In this document: positions 1 to 13,200 of the stretch, one piece after another
Layout: every line of letters begins with the position of its first letter
Numbering within the stretch: the first letter of the stretch is position 1
NCBI GenBank assembly: GCA_950097015.1
Contig: CATNEN010000034.1
Location: 3,077,501 to 3,141,500 of the forward strand
Reading direction: 5' to 3'
Source of the DNA: Macrostomum hystrix
Taxonomy: Eukaryota; Platyhelminthes; Macrostomidae
DNA: 64,000 bases
Notes under the pieces: model-generated
Told to the model about the DNA's origin: nothing
Database searches by the model: none
What the model saw: only the letters and a program-made list of their open reading frames with translations
Made by a program: the position numbers and the translations under genes

Positions 1-30
1 ACTAACTAACTAATTAACTAACTAACCGAA

Positions 31-101
<71 letters not shown>

Positions 102-477
102 GTCTGATTTTTGAACGGCATGGCTGGTTCCAGAAGGTAGTTCCTCTGGATAAAAGCGCTTACCGCGCCCATTGGCTTTCCAGCTGCCTTAATCGTTTCC
201 GGTGATCTTGTGTGCGTGCTTTGAGCTTGATTGGCTGCGGCAAGCAAGCTCGAAAGAGCTCGCTTCGCTCGCTCTTTCTCGCTATCTACTAACTAACTAA
301 TTAACTAACTAACTAACTAACTAACTAACTCATTAACTAACTAACTAACTAACTCATTAACTAACTAACTCATTAACTAACTAACTAACTAACTAATTAA
401 CTAACAAGTTAACTAATTAACTAACTAACTAACTAACTCATTAACTAACTAACTAATTAACTAACTAACTAACTAAG

Positions 478-516
<39 letters not shown>

Positions 517-540
517 TTAACTAACTAGTTAACTAACTGA
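1..540. repeat. (CTAA)n tetranucleotide array with a unique insert
   Basis: CTAA/CTAACTAATTAA-type units fill 1-100 and 288-540. A unique, more GC-rich block at 101-287 interrupts them. The block ends in a small hairpin at about 249-285, where GAAAGAGC pairs with GCTCTTTC across a CG-rich loop. By the exon model the whole array lies in the last visible intron of the RAD54B gene, which is transcribed right to left and leaves the window here. This is not the TTAGGG-type telomere repeat. Confidence 0.9.
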
Positions 541-584
541 CTGACTGACTTGAGATCTGCCCTCAAGGCAAGTCAGTCAAGGCA

Positions 585-735
585 TTGTCACGCAGTGTAC
601 ACTCCCAGTGCCTTGAGAAATTTCTGGACAAGCCCCCGAGTCCACTCTCCGCGGCTGCGCCCCAAGTAAATCGAGCTCAGCGACCTTGGTGCGAGAGGCA
701 AACCCGTTAGACCGCTCTGCCAATCACCCCCTACA
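585..735 (-). mobile_element. tRNA-derived SINE, 3'-truncated copy
   Basis: On the minus strand the copy opens with a tRNA-like head containing TGGCAGAGCGG (pol III A-box-like) and then GAGCTCGATT at the B-box position. A SINE body follows, shared with five other copies in this window (about 28752, 32036, 37990, 59058 and 59775). It ends near the conserved CAGTGTACACT segment and lacks the distal part seen in the two full copies. It sits in a RAD54B intron, in sense with that gene. Confidence 0.75.
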
Positions 736-790
736 ACATAACAAACAAAAACTAAAAAAAAGCTGAAATGTCCATAATGTGCATCCTCAC

Positions 791-3700
791 TTCTCAGCGG
801 CCGCTCGTCCCCTCTCCATCTGCTCATCCGTTGCAGCCGAATCCGTGGCCTCAGCTATCTGTCCAGCTAGGCCTGCCCGAAACTGCTGCCAATCGCCCAA
901 TCGGCCCGGGCTAACAAAGTCAATTAGGGTGAACAATTCGTCTAGATCGTTCTGCACCGGCGTGCCAGTTAGTACAATGCGCCGCTTGGCGCCAACGGCC
1001 AACAGAGCCTGCGACGTCTGTGTGGCGGCGTTCTTCAACCGGTGGCCTTCATCGCAGATTAAAAGGTCGAAGCTGTTGAATTGAAAATGTAGAATTAGCT
1101 ATTAGATAGAAGAAAGCCTATTGACGACAATTAGGTCGACTTCTGTGGTTGAAAAAACCGAGATATTTGAATGTTCGTCTGAGGATCTTTCGATGTGCGG
1201 CTGAGGACCATAGAGTGTGTGAGCGGGTGGCTGAGGACCATGGATTATGTGGGCGGGTAAATGAGGACCATAGATTTTGTGGGCGGGTGGCTGAGGACCA
1301 TAGATTATGTGGGCGTGTGGCTGAGGACCATGGATTATGTGGGCGGGTGGCTGAGGACCATAGATTGTGTGGGCGGGTGGCTGAGGACCATAGATTGTGT
1401 GGGCGGGTGGCTGAGGACCATGGATTGTGTGGGCGTGTGGCTGAGAACCATGGATTATGTGGGCGGGTGGCTGAGGACCATGGATTGTGTGGGCGTGTGG
1501 CTGATGACCATAGATTGTGTGGGCGTGTAGCTGATGACCATAGATTGTGTGGGCGTGTGGCTGATGACCATAGATTGTGTGGGCGTGTGGCTGATGACCA
1601 TAGATTGTCTGGGCGTGTGGCTGAAGACCATGGATTGTGTGGCTGAGAACCATAGATTGTGTGGGCGTGTGGCTGATGACCATAGATTGTGTGGCTGAGA
1701 ACCATAGATTGTGTGGCTGATGACCATAGATTGTGTGGGCGTGTGGCTGATGACCATAGATGTGTGGCTGAGGACCATAGATTGTGTGGCTGATGACCAT
1801 AGATTGTGTGGGCGTGTGGCTGATGACCATAGATGTGTGGCTGAGGACCATAGATTGTGTGGGCGTGTGGCTGATGACCATAGATTGTGTGGCTGAGGAC
1901 CATAGATTGTGTGGCTGAGGACCATAGATTGTGTGGCTGAGGACCATAGATTGTGTGGCTGATGACCATAGATTGTGTGGGCGTGTGGCTGATGACCATA
2001 GATGTGTGGCTGAGGACCATAGATTGTGTGGCTGATGACCATAGATTGTGTGGGCGTGTGGCTGATGACCATAGATTGTGTGGCTGAGGACCATAGATTG
2101 TGTGGCTGAGGACCATAGATTGTGTGGCTGAGGACCATAAATTGTGTGGCTGAGGACCATTGAGTGTTTGACAGACACAAACGGATGAAAAAAATCACAC
2201 CCGTGCTCAGAGAGGCTGGCAGCTCGGCGTAGAAGCATCTCGTAGCTGATAATTAGCACAGCCTGGCCTCGATAGTCCTCAGGCTTGGCACCGTCGAAGC
2301 CGACGCAATATAGCAGACGCGTGTCCAGCAGGGACCGGGCCCACGGGAGCCATTTGTAGAATTCTCGCCGCCAATTGGCTACCAGACTGCCCGGAGTGAC
2401 AATTAGCGACCTACGAACTAGTGGCTTAGTGGCGCTATACGGACTGGAGTGGAGCAGAGTCCACACCAGGGCTATGGACTGCAGCGTCTTGCCAAGGCCC
2501 ATGGCGTCGGCCAGGATGGCGCCGTAGCTGCCCGACACCTTGGCAGGTTGGGTTAGGAGGCCATATATACGAGTATCTGGGGATTTGGGAGTAGAGCAGC
2601 GACTTTAGTTGGGAATTTGGGAGTAGAGCAGCGACTCTAGTTGGGGATTCGGGAGTAGAGCAGCGACTCTAGTTGGGGATTCAGGAGTAGAGCAGCGACT
2701 CTAGTTGGGGATTTGGGAGTAGAGCAGCGACTCTAGTTGGGGATTCAGGAGTAGAGCAGCGACTCTAGTTGGGGATTTGAGAGTAGAGCAGCGACTCTAG
2801 TTGGGGATTTGGGAGTAGAGCAGCAACTCTAGTTGGGGATTTGCAAGTTGAGTGGCGACCCCATTTGAGGATTTGGGAGTAGAGTGATGACTCTAATTGG
2901 GGATTCGGGAGTAGAGCACAGTTCAAAAACAGAACCTACAGCATACGCACCTGGCTTCCCAGAACGCACGAGTAGAGAAAGGCCACACCTTCCCGCTGAT
3001 GCTCTCGCAGGCGAGCGGCCAGTCGACGATCGACAACAACGTCAAACAGCTCGCCGCCGCCGGAGCCGAGTTCATCGTCGGCGGTGGCTTCCGGATCCCA
3101 TAGTAGAGACGGCGGCGGCGGCGGCAAGACGAAGGCGTCCGGCTCGATGCCGGCTGCAGTGCCGGCTGGCACTCGAGGCGGCGGAGCCGCTTCGGCAGCC
3201 GACAGCGCCACAGGTTTAAAGGCTGCTCGGGCGCGGCTGGCTGAGGCGCTGACTGGTGGTGCGTCGGCTTCAGCAGGCTGCTCCGGCTGCTCCTGCTCCT
3301 CCAGCTGCTGCTGCCGACGCTTGCCGCCGCGAGAATTAGACGGGCGTCTGAATCGTGAAGTGAGAATTTCTGGATGTCATCAGCGTTTAACTTGAGGATC
3401 TGGGAATGCCATCAGTTCAACCTGAGGATCTGGAAAGTCATCAGTTTAAAATGAGGATTTGGGAATGCCAGCAGTTCAACCTGAGGATCTGGGAATGCCA
3501 TCAGTTCAACATGAGGACCTGGCTGGTCATCAGTTTAAACTGAGGATCTGGGAAGTCTTCAGTTAAAACTGAAAATCCGGGAATGTCATCAGTTTAAACT
3601 GAGGATCGGGGTAGTCATCAGTCCAGCCTGAGGATCTGGGAATGCCATCATTTCAACATGATGATCTGGGAAGTCTTCAGTTTAAACTGAGGATCTGGTT

Positions 3701-4852
3701 GGAGTTGCAAGTAATTAACCAGTGGTCTTACTTAGACGAACTCGAAGACTGCTGCTGCTGCTGCTGCCAGGCTAGATCCCGAATTGTTCCGGCAGGGCCG
3801 CAGACTTCAACAAGGCGGCCGCCCATGCTGAGCCGCGAGCCATCGTCCAGCTCGGCCAATTCGGCCGGTTTCAAATCGCTGCCCCGGCAGAGCACGGCGC
3901 CAGTGTTGGCGTCAAGCAGCACGGCGGTGCGTGCGCCCGTCACCCGCAGGATGCCGTCGCCTTCCCACACCTGTTGATAACAGCAGGGAGACAGCTGACA
4001 TATTATAAGAACTGCAACACTGTTTGGCCCGAGGCTAAACAAAACACGAGACACCCGAATGATCTATATATTCAGTATATTTCAGTATATTTCCTTAACA
4101 CTATCAATTTCATCCCAAACCCTATCAATCTCATCCCAAACCCCATCAATCTCATTCCAAACCCATCAATCTCATCCCAAACCCCATCAATCTCATACCA
4201 AACCCATCAATCTCATCCCAAACCCTAGCAATCTCATCCCAAACCCTATCAATCTCATCCCAAACCCTATCAATCTCATCCCAAACCATATCAATCTCAT
4301 CCCAAACCCTATCAATCTCATCCCAGAGCCTATCAATCTCACTACTAATCCTATCAATCCCATCCCAAATCCTGTCAATCTCCTCCCAAACCCTATCAAT
4401 ATCATTCCAAACCCTATTCATCTCATCCCAAACCCGAACAATCTTATTGCTGAACCTTTCAATTTTATTCCTAATTTGATCAATTTTGTTAATTTTCCTT
4501 TTAATTCCATTCCATTCCGATCTCAATCTCAACCTCAATATTATTCATTCGATCTCATATCTCTCAGCTAATTGCAACTATTTTAAATCAGTAAAAATAG
4601 AAGAACCTTGTGCTTCTTGGCCGAATTCTTGCCCCAGACGCAGGCAAACTGGCGACCGGCAACTTCGGCCTCCTGGGAGGAGGCCAGGCTGTCCTGACTG
4701 TTTGACGACTCTCTCAGATAGGCGCCATTGGATGGCAATAAAGGGGCCGGAGGCTGCTGCTGCTGCTGCTGCTGCTGCTGAGCAAAGCAGGGTCTCTTTG
4801 CCTGGTGCCAGGACTGATAAGCCGACTGGCTGGGTGCGCCCGAACGCCTCAT
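791..4852 (-). CDS. RAD54B: RAD54B-type Snf2/Rad54 DNA-dependent ATPase, 5' part (five exons; 3' end outside window)
   Basis: The exons (minus strand) are 4852-4607, 3970-3732, 3347-2951, 2538-2201 and 1072-791. All junctions are GT-AG and in phase, giving about 500 codons. The family remodels DNA and chromatin with Rad51 in homologous recombination. The N-terminus MRRSGAPSQ matches the RAD54B start. KKHK|VWEGDGIL joins exons 1 and 2 exactly as in the family. The ATPase core follows: REHQREGVAFLY, motif I ADAMGLGKT (residues 304-312), LIVTPGSLVANW, ISYEML, motif II DEGH (414-417) and LTGTPVQNDL. Motif I has Ala306 where most members have Glu. Exon 1 has a CAG-encoded polyQ run. The helicase C-lobe must lie left of the window, beyond an intron holding a SINE and a CTAA array. 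RAD54L is the alternative, but the N-terminus favours RAD54B. Confidence 0.93.
1198..2166. repeat. Minisatellite in RAD54B intron 4
   Basis: About 30-bp units (core ctgaggaccatagattgtgt) are interspersed with a roughly 22-bp short form that lacks the gggcg segment. Copies are mostly 90% identical or better. The array fills most of the 1128-bp intron 1073-2200. Long open frames on both strands here come from the repeat and are not genes. Confidence 0.93.
2566..2925. repeat. 32-bp minisatellite in RAD54B intron 3
   Basis: About 11 copies of a 32-bp unit containing gggagtagagcagcgactct, with a few substituted copies at the right end. The array occupies nearly all of intron 2539-2950. Confidence 0.92.
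3385..3705. repeat. 30-bp degenerate minisatellite in RAD54B intron 2
   Basis: About 10 diverged copies of a roughly 30-bp unit (core gaggatctgggaatgccatc, then agttcaacct or agtttaaact) fill intron 3348-3731. Divergence between copies is higher than in neighbouring arrays, so this one is probably older. Confidence 0.88.
4100..4450. repeat. 21-bp minisatellite in RAD54B intron 1
   Basis: About 16 copies of a 21-bp unit (caatctcatcccaaaccct plus two bases), with occasional 15-bp short copies, lie in intron 3971-4606. Confidence 0.92.
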
Positions 4853-5093
4853 TTCCCAACTGGCTGGCAATCGGTAGTTTGCAAATGCTATTGTCTTCTA
4901 AAACAATGCCGCCATTGTTATGAGCTAGAAGGCAATGGGAAAAATTAGATGGACTAGCTGCAAAGCAATGTGGTGCTTTGACATGTGCGACCTTAAAAAA
5001 TCACAGATAATTCGTATTTCCAGCTCTTTATAGCCATCAATCAATTATCTTGGAAATTTAAACTCTAGAATAGCAAGCAACGAGACAACTCAC

Positions 5094-5420
5094 CCAATCC
5101 CTGATAATCCATCAAACACAATCCCATATAATCCATCAAACACAATCCCTGATAATCCATCAAACACTATCCCAGATAATCCATCAAACACTATCCCTGA
5201 TAATCCATCAAACACTATCCCTGATAATCCATCAAACACAATCCCTGATAATCCATCAAACAATATCCCTGATAATCCATCAAACACAATCCCTGATAAT
5301 CCATCAAACACTATCCCTGAAAATCCATCAAACACTATCCCTGATAATCCATCAAACACTATCCCTGAAAATCCATCAAACACTATCCCTGATAATCCAT
5401 CAAACACAATCCCTGATATC
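5094..5420. repeat. 24-bp minisatellite between RAD54B and NDC80
   Basis: About 13 copies of a 24-bp unit (core ccctgataatccatcaaaca). The ccctgataatcc core is shared with the 21-bp array immediately to the right, so the two arrays are probably related. They lie upstream of the RAD54B start codon. Confidence 0.92.
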
Positions 5421-5424
5421 CATC

Positions 5425-5970
5425 CTTTATAAATACCTCAACAGCCCCTGATAATCCTTCATGAGCCCCTGATAATCCTTCATCAGCCCCTGATAATCCT
5501 TCAACAGCCCCTGATAATCCTCTCATCAGCCCCTGATAACCCTATCATCAGCCCCTGATAATCCTTCAACAGCCCCTGATAATCCTTCATCAGCCCCCTG
5601 ATAATCATTCAACAGCCCCTGATAGTCATTCATCAGCCCCTGATAATCCTTCATCAGCCCCTGATAGTCATTCAACAGCCCCTGATAATCCTTCATCAGC
5701 CCCTGATAATCCTTCATCAGCCCATGATAGTCATTCATCAGCCCCTGATAATCCTTCATCAGCCCCTGATAATCCTTCATCAGCCCCTGATAATCCTTCA
5801 TCAGCCCCTGATAGTCATTCAACAGCCCCTGATAGTCATTCAACAGCCCCAGATAATCCTTCATCAGCCCCTGATAATCCTTCATCAGCCCCTAATAATC
5901 CTTCATCAGCCCCTGATAATCCTTCATCAGCCCCTGATAATCCTTCAACAGCCCCTGATAACCCTCTCAT
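5425..5970. repeat. 21-bp minisatellite between RAD54B and NDC80
   Basis: About 25 copies of a 21-bp unit (core cccctgataatccttcatca). Variants alternate aatcctt with agtcatt, and catcag with aacag. The unit is open in several frames but no gene is implied. Confidence 0.92.
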
Positions 5971-6600
5971 CAACGCCAATCACTAATAATCCTTCCATTA
6001 TCCAGAGCTTCAAACCCAAAACGAAAGCTGTTGACAAATTATGAACGAAAAGAAAGTCACTTTGAAATTGAAAGCATGCTTAATAGCATAGAAAAATACG
6101 CAATCGCTGGATGCAATTCAATAGTTTATTAGACACAAATGCACGCAAAGCAAGAATAATTAGAAAGGTAAAACGCAATGTCGAAAAAAATTGACAAAAG
6201 CAAGAAAATAATATTTGCTGCACCTTTTCATACACAGCACTACTATCAATCAGTAGCTTAACTGAATATGCGAGAATGCATTTTTACTACATTTGAATAC
6301 AACTAAGCCAGCCAATAGCGTCTGGTCAGTAAAAGCAACAAAAAGAAACAATTTCTTTTATTTTACCACGACAATTAATTATTAAATTGAAGAATACAAA
6401 AACATCGTTTACAATAACAATCAAACATTGCACCTTTATGACCTTAGTATTGTTTAAAAAAAACAATATTTTTTTATTAGCAATCCTGAAGTCTTGAAAA
6501 AGCTTACAGCATACAATATATGATTAATGTGTCTTGAGGCAAGACGGAGTACAGCGGGAGGGCAACAGAGAGAATCAGCAGAGCAAATATGGATAGACGT
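5971..6600. other. AT-rich intergenic stretch, no gene seen
   Basis: Unique AT-rich DNA with no coding signal on either strand. A TTTATT at 6471-6476 would be an AATAAA signal on the minus strand. It could serve NDC80 transcripts about 735 nt past the stop codon, but that assignment is weak. Confidence 0.5.
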
Positions 6601-6689
6601 AGGCAAAACACTCAGGCAGACAGACAGGCAGACACAGATAGATAGACAGACCAATAGGCAGACAAAACAGTTAAGGACCGACAGATAAA

Positions 6690-7120
6690 AGGACAGAGAC
6701 AGGAACAAACATACAGACGGGAAGATACAGACATACAGACAGACAGGAACAAACATACAGACGGGAAGATACAGATATACAGACAGACAGGAACAAATAT
6801 ACAGACGGGAAGATACAGACATACAGACAGCCAGGAACAAACATACAGACGGGAAGATACAGATATACAGACAGACAGGAACAAACATACAGACGGGAAG
6901 ATACTGATATACAGACAGACAGGAACAAACATACAGACGGGAAGATACAGATATACAGACAGACAGGAACAAACATACAGACGGGAAAAGACAGACATAC
7001 AGACAGACACGAACCAATATACAGTCGGGAAGATACAGACTTACAGACAAACAGGAACAAACATACAGACGGGAAGATACAGACATACAGGAATAAAAAT
7101 ACAGACGGGAAGATACAGAC
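6690..7120. repeat. 44-bp minisatellite 3' of NDC80
   Basis: About 10 copies of a 44-bp unit (gaacaaacatacagacggga, then agatacag and atatacagacagacag). It lies just beyond the NDC80 stop codon on the minus strand and may be in the 3' UTR. Because 44 is not a multiple of 3, apparent open frames rotate through all three frames. Confidence 0.9.
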
Positions 7121-7210
7121 AGATAGTCAGAAAGAACAGGCAGGAAAAACAGACACACAGACATTGCGCATTCGACCTACTCGCATAGCAGCAGTGCACA
7201 GCAGGGTGTC

Positions 7211-10200
7211 TCACTCAGCTTCAGGATCGCCATCAACGCGCTTCTCCATCACAGCGGCGATCAGCTCAGCCTCGTAGTCCTCGTAGTCATTGTCGCGGAT
7301 TCGACGGCTTCGGAGCCCATCAAACAGCTGCTGCAGTTCAGGCAGCAGAGTCGCCATCAGGTTGGTGTTGCCTGTGGCGACAATATCGGCTACGGTTGAC
7401 ACCTGCAGCTGGCTGCATTTGTGCGACAATTCGGAGATTCGCTCGCCGACGCGTCGCCAATCGGCTTCGATGCTGGCGTAGCGGGCTCTGATGTCAACTT
7501 CGGTGGCGACAACCTGCTGAACGGCTTCGGCGGCTATGGAGAGGCCGCGCGACAGGCTGGCTTTGCCGACGACCAGGCGGCGTTCAGCGTCGCGATAGCA
7601 GCCGACAGCATAGGCCAGACGTTCGCGTTGACGATCGCGAGCAGCTTCGGCAGCTTCAAGCTGCTTGGCGCAGTTGTCCAGGGCTGTCGACAGCTGCGAG
7701 AGAGTCACAGGAGGGCGGTTGTTCAAATTTGAACTGGAAAGATCTTAACGCCATCCTTCATGGGACCTGAGCCTCTCCTGATGATCCTTCATGGGACCTG
7801 AGCCTCTCCTGATGATCCTTCATGGGACCTGAGCCTCTCCTGATGATCCTTCATGGGACCTGAGCCTCTCCTGATGATCCTTCATGGGACCTAAGCTTCT
7901 CTTGATGATCCTTCATGGGACCTGAGCCTCTCCTGATGATCCTTCATGGGACCTGAGCCTCTCCTGATGATCCTTCATGGGACCTAAGCTTCTCTTGATG
8001 ATCCTTCATGGGACCTGAGCCTCTCCTGATGATCCTTCATGGGACCTAAGCTTCTCTTGATGATCCTTCATGGGACCTAAGCTTGTCTTGATGATCCTTC
8101 ATGGGACCTGAGCCTCTCCTGATGATCCTTCATGGGATCTGAGCCTCTCTTGATGATCCTTCATGGGACCTGAGCCTCTCCTGATGATCCTTCATGGGAT
8201 CTGAGCCTCTCCTGATGATCCTTCATGGGACCTGAGCCTCTCCTGATGATCCTTCATGGGACCTGAGCCTCTCCTGATGATCCTTCATGGGACCTGAGCC
8301 TCTCCTGATGATCCTTCATGGGACCTGAGCCTCTCCTGATGATCCTTCATGGGACCTGAGCCTCTCCTGATGATCCTTCATGGGACCTGAGCCTCTCCTG
8401 ATGATCCTTCATGGGACCTGAGCCTCTCCTGATGATCCTTCATGGGACCTAAGCTTCTCTTGATGATCCTTCATGGGACCTAAGCTTGTCTTGATGATCC
8501 TTCATGGGACCTGAGCCTCTCCTGATGATCCTTCATGGGATCTGAGCCTCTCCTGATGATCCTTCATGGGACCTGAGCCTCTCCTGATGATCCTTCATGG
8601 GACCTAAGCTTCTCTTGATGATCCTTCATGGGACCTGAGCTTGTCTTGATGATCCTTCATGGGACCTGAGCCTCTCCTGATGATCCTTCATGGGATCTGA
8701 GCCTCTCCTGATGATCCTTCATGGGACCTAAGCTTCTCTTGATGATCCTTCATGGGACCTAAGCTTGTCTTGATGATCCTTCATGGGACCTGAGCCTCTC
8801 CTGATGATCCTTCATGGGATCTGAGCCTCTCCTGATGATCCTTCATGGGACCTGAGCCTCTCCTGATGATCCTTCATGGGACCTAAGCTTCTCTTGATGA
8901 TCCTTCATGGGACCTAAGCTTGTCTTGATGATCCTTCATGGGACCTAAGCTTCTCTTGATGATCCTTCATGGGACCTAAGCTTGTCTTGATGATCCTTCA
9001 TGGGACCTAAGCTTCTCTTGATGATCCTTCATGGGATCTGAGCTTCTCCTGATGACCCTTCATGGGACCTGAGCTTCTCCTGATGACCCTTCATGGGACC
9101 TGAGCCTCTCCTGATGATCCTTCATGGGATTATTTAGCTAGGCCCTCGCGCAGTTTAACTCACCTCCTGCAGCACAGCCTCTTCTGAGCGTCGCTTGGAA
9201 GCCTTCTCGGCTTCGATCATTGACTTTATAGTTGCTAGCCGGGCCTGATGAGTCTGAACAGCGTCGGCCAGACTGTCGCGACGCTTGCGCGACTCTTCTC
9301 GCTGCCTGCAGGCCTCAGCAATCTGATCAGACAGGCTGGCTAAGTAGCGCTTCAGAGAAGGCTCAATAGCCAGATTGGCTTGCTGGGCGGCCTCGCTAAG
9401 TTCTGGCACGGCGCGCTGGGCCAGTCCTAGCTGGGCTAAGCGACAGTTGGTCTGATTGCACACCTGAGAAGCCAGTGTTGTTCAATCAAGCGTTATCCTG
9501 TGTGAATATTTCTTCATACGCATACTACTGAAAGTAGACAGCTTTGGCCAAAAAAATTTATAATCAACTGACCTGCGCTAATCTATCGTAATCGGCGCTT
9601 AGCTGTGTCTCGGAGACGCCAATTTCACGCTCCGTATTGGCTAGGGTCTCGTCTAATCGGCCAATGTAGGACTCCAGTTCTTTGAGGTCGCCCCGTAGGG
9701 TCATTACCTGCGCCTGGATTTGTGCAGGTGGGGTGTTGCAAACAGGTTGCTATTAATAAAACTTAATTTCTACTGAAGAATAAATATGGACAGATGGAGA
9801 CAAATACTCTGGCATACAGTCTGACAGACACAGATAGACAGCAAAATAATAAATAACTTGCCTAAAAGCCAATGGAAAACGATACCGGCAACTCAAATTC
9901 AGTTTGAGTCGCTTGAGAAGCGTTTGAGTCGTCATAGAAGCGTTTGAGTAGTCATAGAAGCGTTTGAGTCGTCATAGAAGCGTTTGAGTAGTCATAGAAG
10001 CGTTTGAGTCGTCATAGAAGCGTTTGAGTAGTCATAGAAGCGTTTGAGTCGTCATAGAAGCGTTTGAGTAGTCATAGAAGCGTTTGAGTCGTCATAGAAG
10101 CGTTTGAGTCGTCATAGAAGCGTTTGAGTCGTCATAGAAGCGTTTGAGTCGTCATAGAAGCGTTTGAGTCGCTTGAGAAGTGTTTGAGTCGCTTGAGAAG

Positions 10201-13200
10201 CGTTTGAGTCGCTTGAGAAGCGTTTGAGTCGTCATAGAAGCGTTTGAGTCGCTTGAGAAGCGTTTGAGTCGCTTGAGAAGCGTTTGAGTCGCTTGAGAAG
10301 CGTTTGAGTCGCTTGAGAAGCGTTTGAGTCGTCATAGAAGCGTTTGAGTCGTCATGGAAGCGTTTGAGTCGTCATAGAAGCGTTTGAGTCGTCATAGAAG
10401 CGTTTGAGTCGTCATAGAAGCGTTTGAGTAGTCAGAAGCGTTTGAGTCGTTTGAGAAGCATTTGAGTCGTCTCAGAGTAGCGTTTGAGTCCATAAAAACT
10501 CATCTTTAACACAGCTTGTCACGGTACAGTTCTCATGGGGGTATGTACGAGTATTAAAAGTTTAGTTTTGCAGTAAAAGCCAACTTTTCGCATAAGGTTT
10601 TGTAGTTTACTTTTTTTATTTGAAAAAAGCAACATTTAACACTCGACGAAGCAAAAATCGAAGCGCGAGCAAACCTTTGAGATGGGCTGAGCCCGTATCC
10701 GTTCAGACAGCTGCTCGCAATCTTCCCGCAGCCGGTCTAGTTCAACCCGATTAGCGGCTAGCTCCGCCTCCTTCAAGGGCAAAGCGGACTCCAGCTGACG
10801 ACGCCGATCGCGCTCCCGCTCGAGCTCCTTTTCAATACGGTCGGCCCGCTCTTGCAGCTCCTGCAGATCCTGTAAGAGCCAGTGAGAATAACTCTCTTTT
10901 GAGCAGCTCACACAGTTCTGCAAACATTTGCCCCTAGCCTTAACTCATTCTACCCAAGCACCAATGGATTCATCGATTGATTCTACCCAAGCTCCACAAG
11001 ATTCTACCCTAGCTCCACAAGATTCTACCCTAGCTCCACAAGATTCTACCCTAGCTCCACAAGATTCTACCCTAGCTCCACAAGATTCTATCCAAACTCC
11101 ACAAGATTCTACCCTAGCTCCACAAGATTCTACCCTAGCTCCACAAGATTCTATCCAAACTCCACAAGATTCTACCCTAGCTCCACAAGATTCTACCCTA
11201 GCTCCACAAGATTCTATCCAAACTCCACAAGATTCTACCCTAGCTCCACAAGATTCTACCCTAGCTCCACAAGATTCTACCCTAGCTCCACAAGATTCTA
11301 CCCTAGCTCCACCCGAGTCTACCCTAGCTCCACCTGATTCTACCCTAGCTCCACAAGATTCTACCCTAGCTCCATCTGAGTCTACCCAACCGTATAATAT
11401 TGCAAACCTGCTGCAATCGCTGAGTGGGAACCGCTCGGTCCTTCCACTGTTGCAGCTCCTCAGACGCAGCCTTAGCCTCATCCTCAGCCTGTTTAAGCTT
11501 CTGGTTCTGCCTGATCATTGCCGACTCATTCAGCCTGTCAATAATGTGTAAGCCTTCGGTGCCGTGCTGCAGGAAGTAAGCGTAGCCCTCCTCCTGGATG
11601 CGCAGAATGTCGCCCAGGCTAGCCGAGGCGGCGCAGTCGGCCGGCTGAAGCAGGGCGCGCTCGAATTTGTTCAGAGCTTCGTTGCGCTCGTCCAGCCGAT
11701 CGCACAGGTAGTCAATTAGGCCCAGCACTAGGGGCCAATTGTGCGGTGTATTTGGCGAGCCTAGCACCTATGAATAACAGATTGAGTAGCATTTTCCCAT
11801 AGCCCTGATTCTTTAATGATTGAACCTGACACTTACCCCACAGCCCCGATTCTTTAGTGATTGAACCTGACACTTACCCCACAGCCCCGATTCTTTAGTG
11901 ATTGAACCTGACACTTACCCCACAGCCCCGATTCTTTAATGATTGAACCCGACACTTACCCCACAGCCCTGATTCTTTAATGATTGAACCTGACACTTAC
12001 CCCACAGCCCTGATTCTTTAATGATTGAACCTGACACTTACCCCACAGCCCTGATTCTTTAATGATTGAACCTGACACTTACCCCACAGCCCTGATTCTT
12101 TAATGATTGAACCCGACACTTACCCCACAGCCCTGATTCTTTAATGATTGAACCTGACACTTACCCCACAGCCCTGATTCTTTAATGATTGAACCCGACA
12201 CTTACCCCACAGCCCTGATTCTTTAATGATTGAACCTGACACTTACCCCACAGCCCTGATTCTTTAATGATTGAACCTGACACTTACCCCACAGCCCCGA
12301 TTCTTTAATGATTGAACCCGACACTTACCCCACAGCCCTGATTCTTTAATGATTGAACCTGACACTTACCCCACAGCCCTGATTCTTTAATGATTGAACC
12401 CGACACAACCCACAGCCCTGATTCTTTAATGATTGAACCCGACACAACCCACAGCCCTGATTCTTTAATGATTGAACCTGACACTAACCCCACAGCCCCG
12501 ATTCTTTAATGATTGAACCCGACACTTACCCCACAGCCCTGATTCTTTAATGATTGAACCTGACACAACCCACAGCCCTGATTCTTTAATGATTGAACCT
12601 GACACTTACCCCACAGCCCTGATTCTTTAATGATTGAACCTGACACTTACCCCACAGCCCAGATTCTTTAATGATTTAACCTGACACTTACCCCACAGCC
12701 CTGATTCTTTAATGATTGAACCTGACACTTACCCCACAGCCCAGATTCTTTAATGATTGAACCTGACACTTAACCCACAGCCCTTATTCTTTAATGATTG
12801 AACCTGACACTTACCCCACAGCCCTGATTCTTTAATGATTGAACCTGACACTTACCCCACAGCCCTGATTCTTTAATGATTGAACCTGACACTTACCCCA
12901 CAACCCTGATTCCGAAGTAACAGAGTCAAGAATCTTTACCATTGACCACAGGTACATATTGTCTATTGAAATAGGATCACAAACCTGCTTCCCCAGTGTG
13001 TAAGGATAGCCCAGGCACTCAATCTGGCTGTGTAGGTGCTCGGCCCGCTGCTTAGTATCCGCATGTGCATTAGCCAATGTTAAGTCTTGTGCCAGGCTAA
13101 TTAAGGACGCAATGAAGCCTTCTAGCACAGTATAGATTTCCTTCAATGTCCAGATTGACCTGGGCTGTAGGGAGCTCTGACACAGAGATGGCAAGCCTAG

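Noticed and set aside
1..540. Telomeric repeat at the window start
   Set aside because: The unit is CTAA, not CCCTAA, and the array lies within an intron of RAD54B.
1118..2198. Long open frames on both strands (HTIYGPQPHNLW-type and AEDHRLCGRV-type)
   Set aside because: They are translations of the RAD54B intron 4 tandem array, bounded by good splice sites on either side.
7745..9130. Possible CRISPR array
   Set aside because: Regular 31-bp direct repeats but no spacers; eukaryotic intron context.
12832..12984. Extension of NDC80 exon 1 past GKQ (VCDPISIDNMYLW...)
   Set aside because: NDC80 homology continues directly from GKQ to VLGSPNTPHNW in the next exon in phase 0, so this is read-through into the intron.
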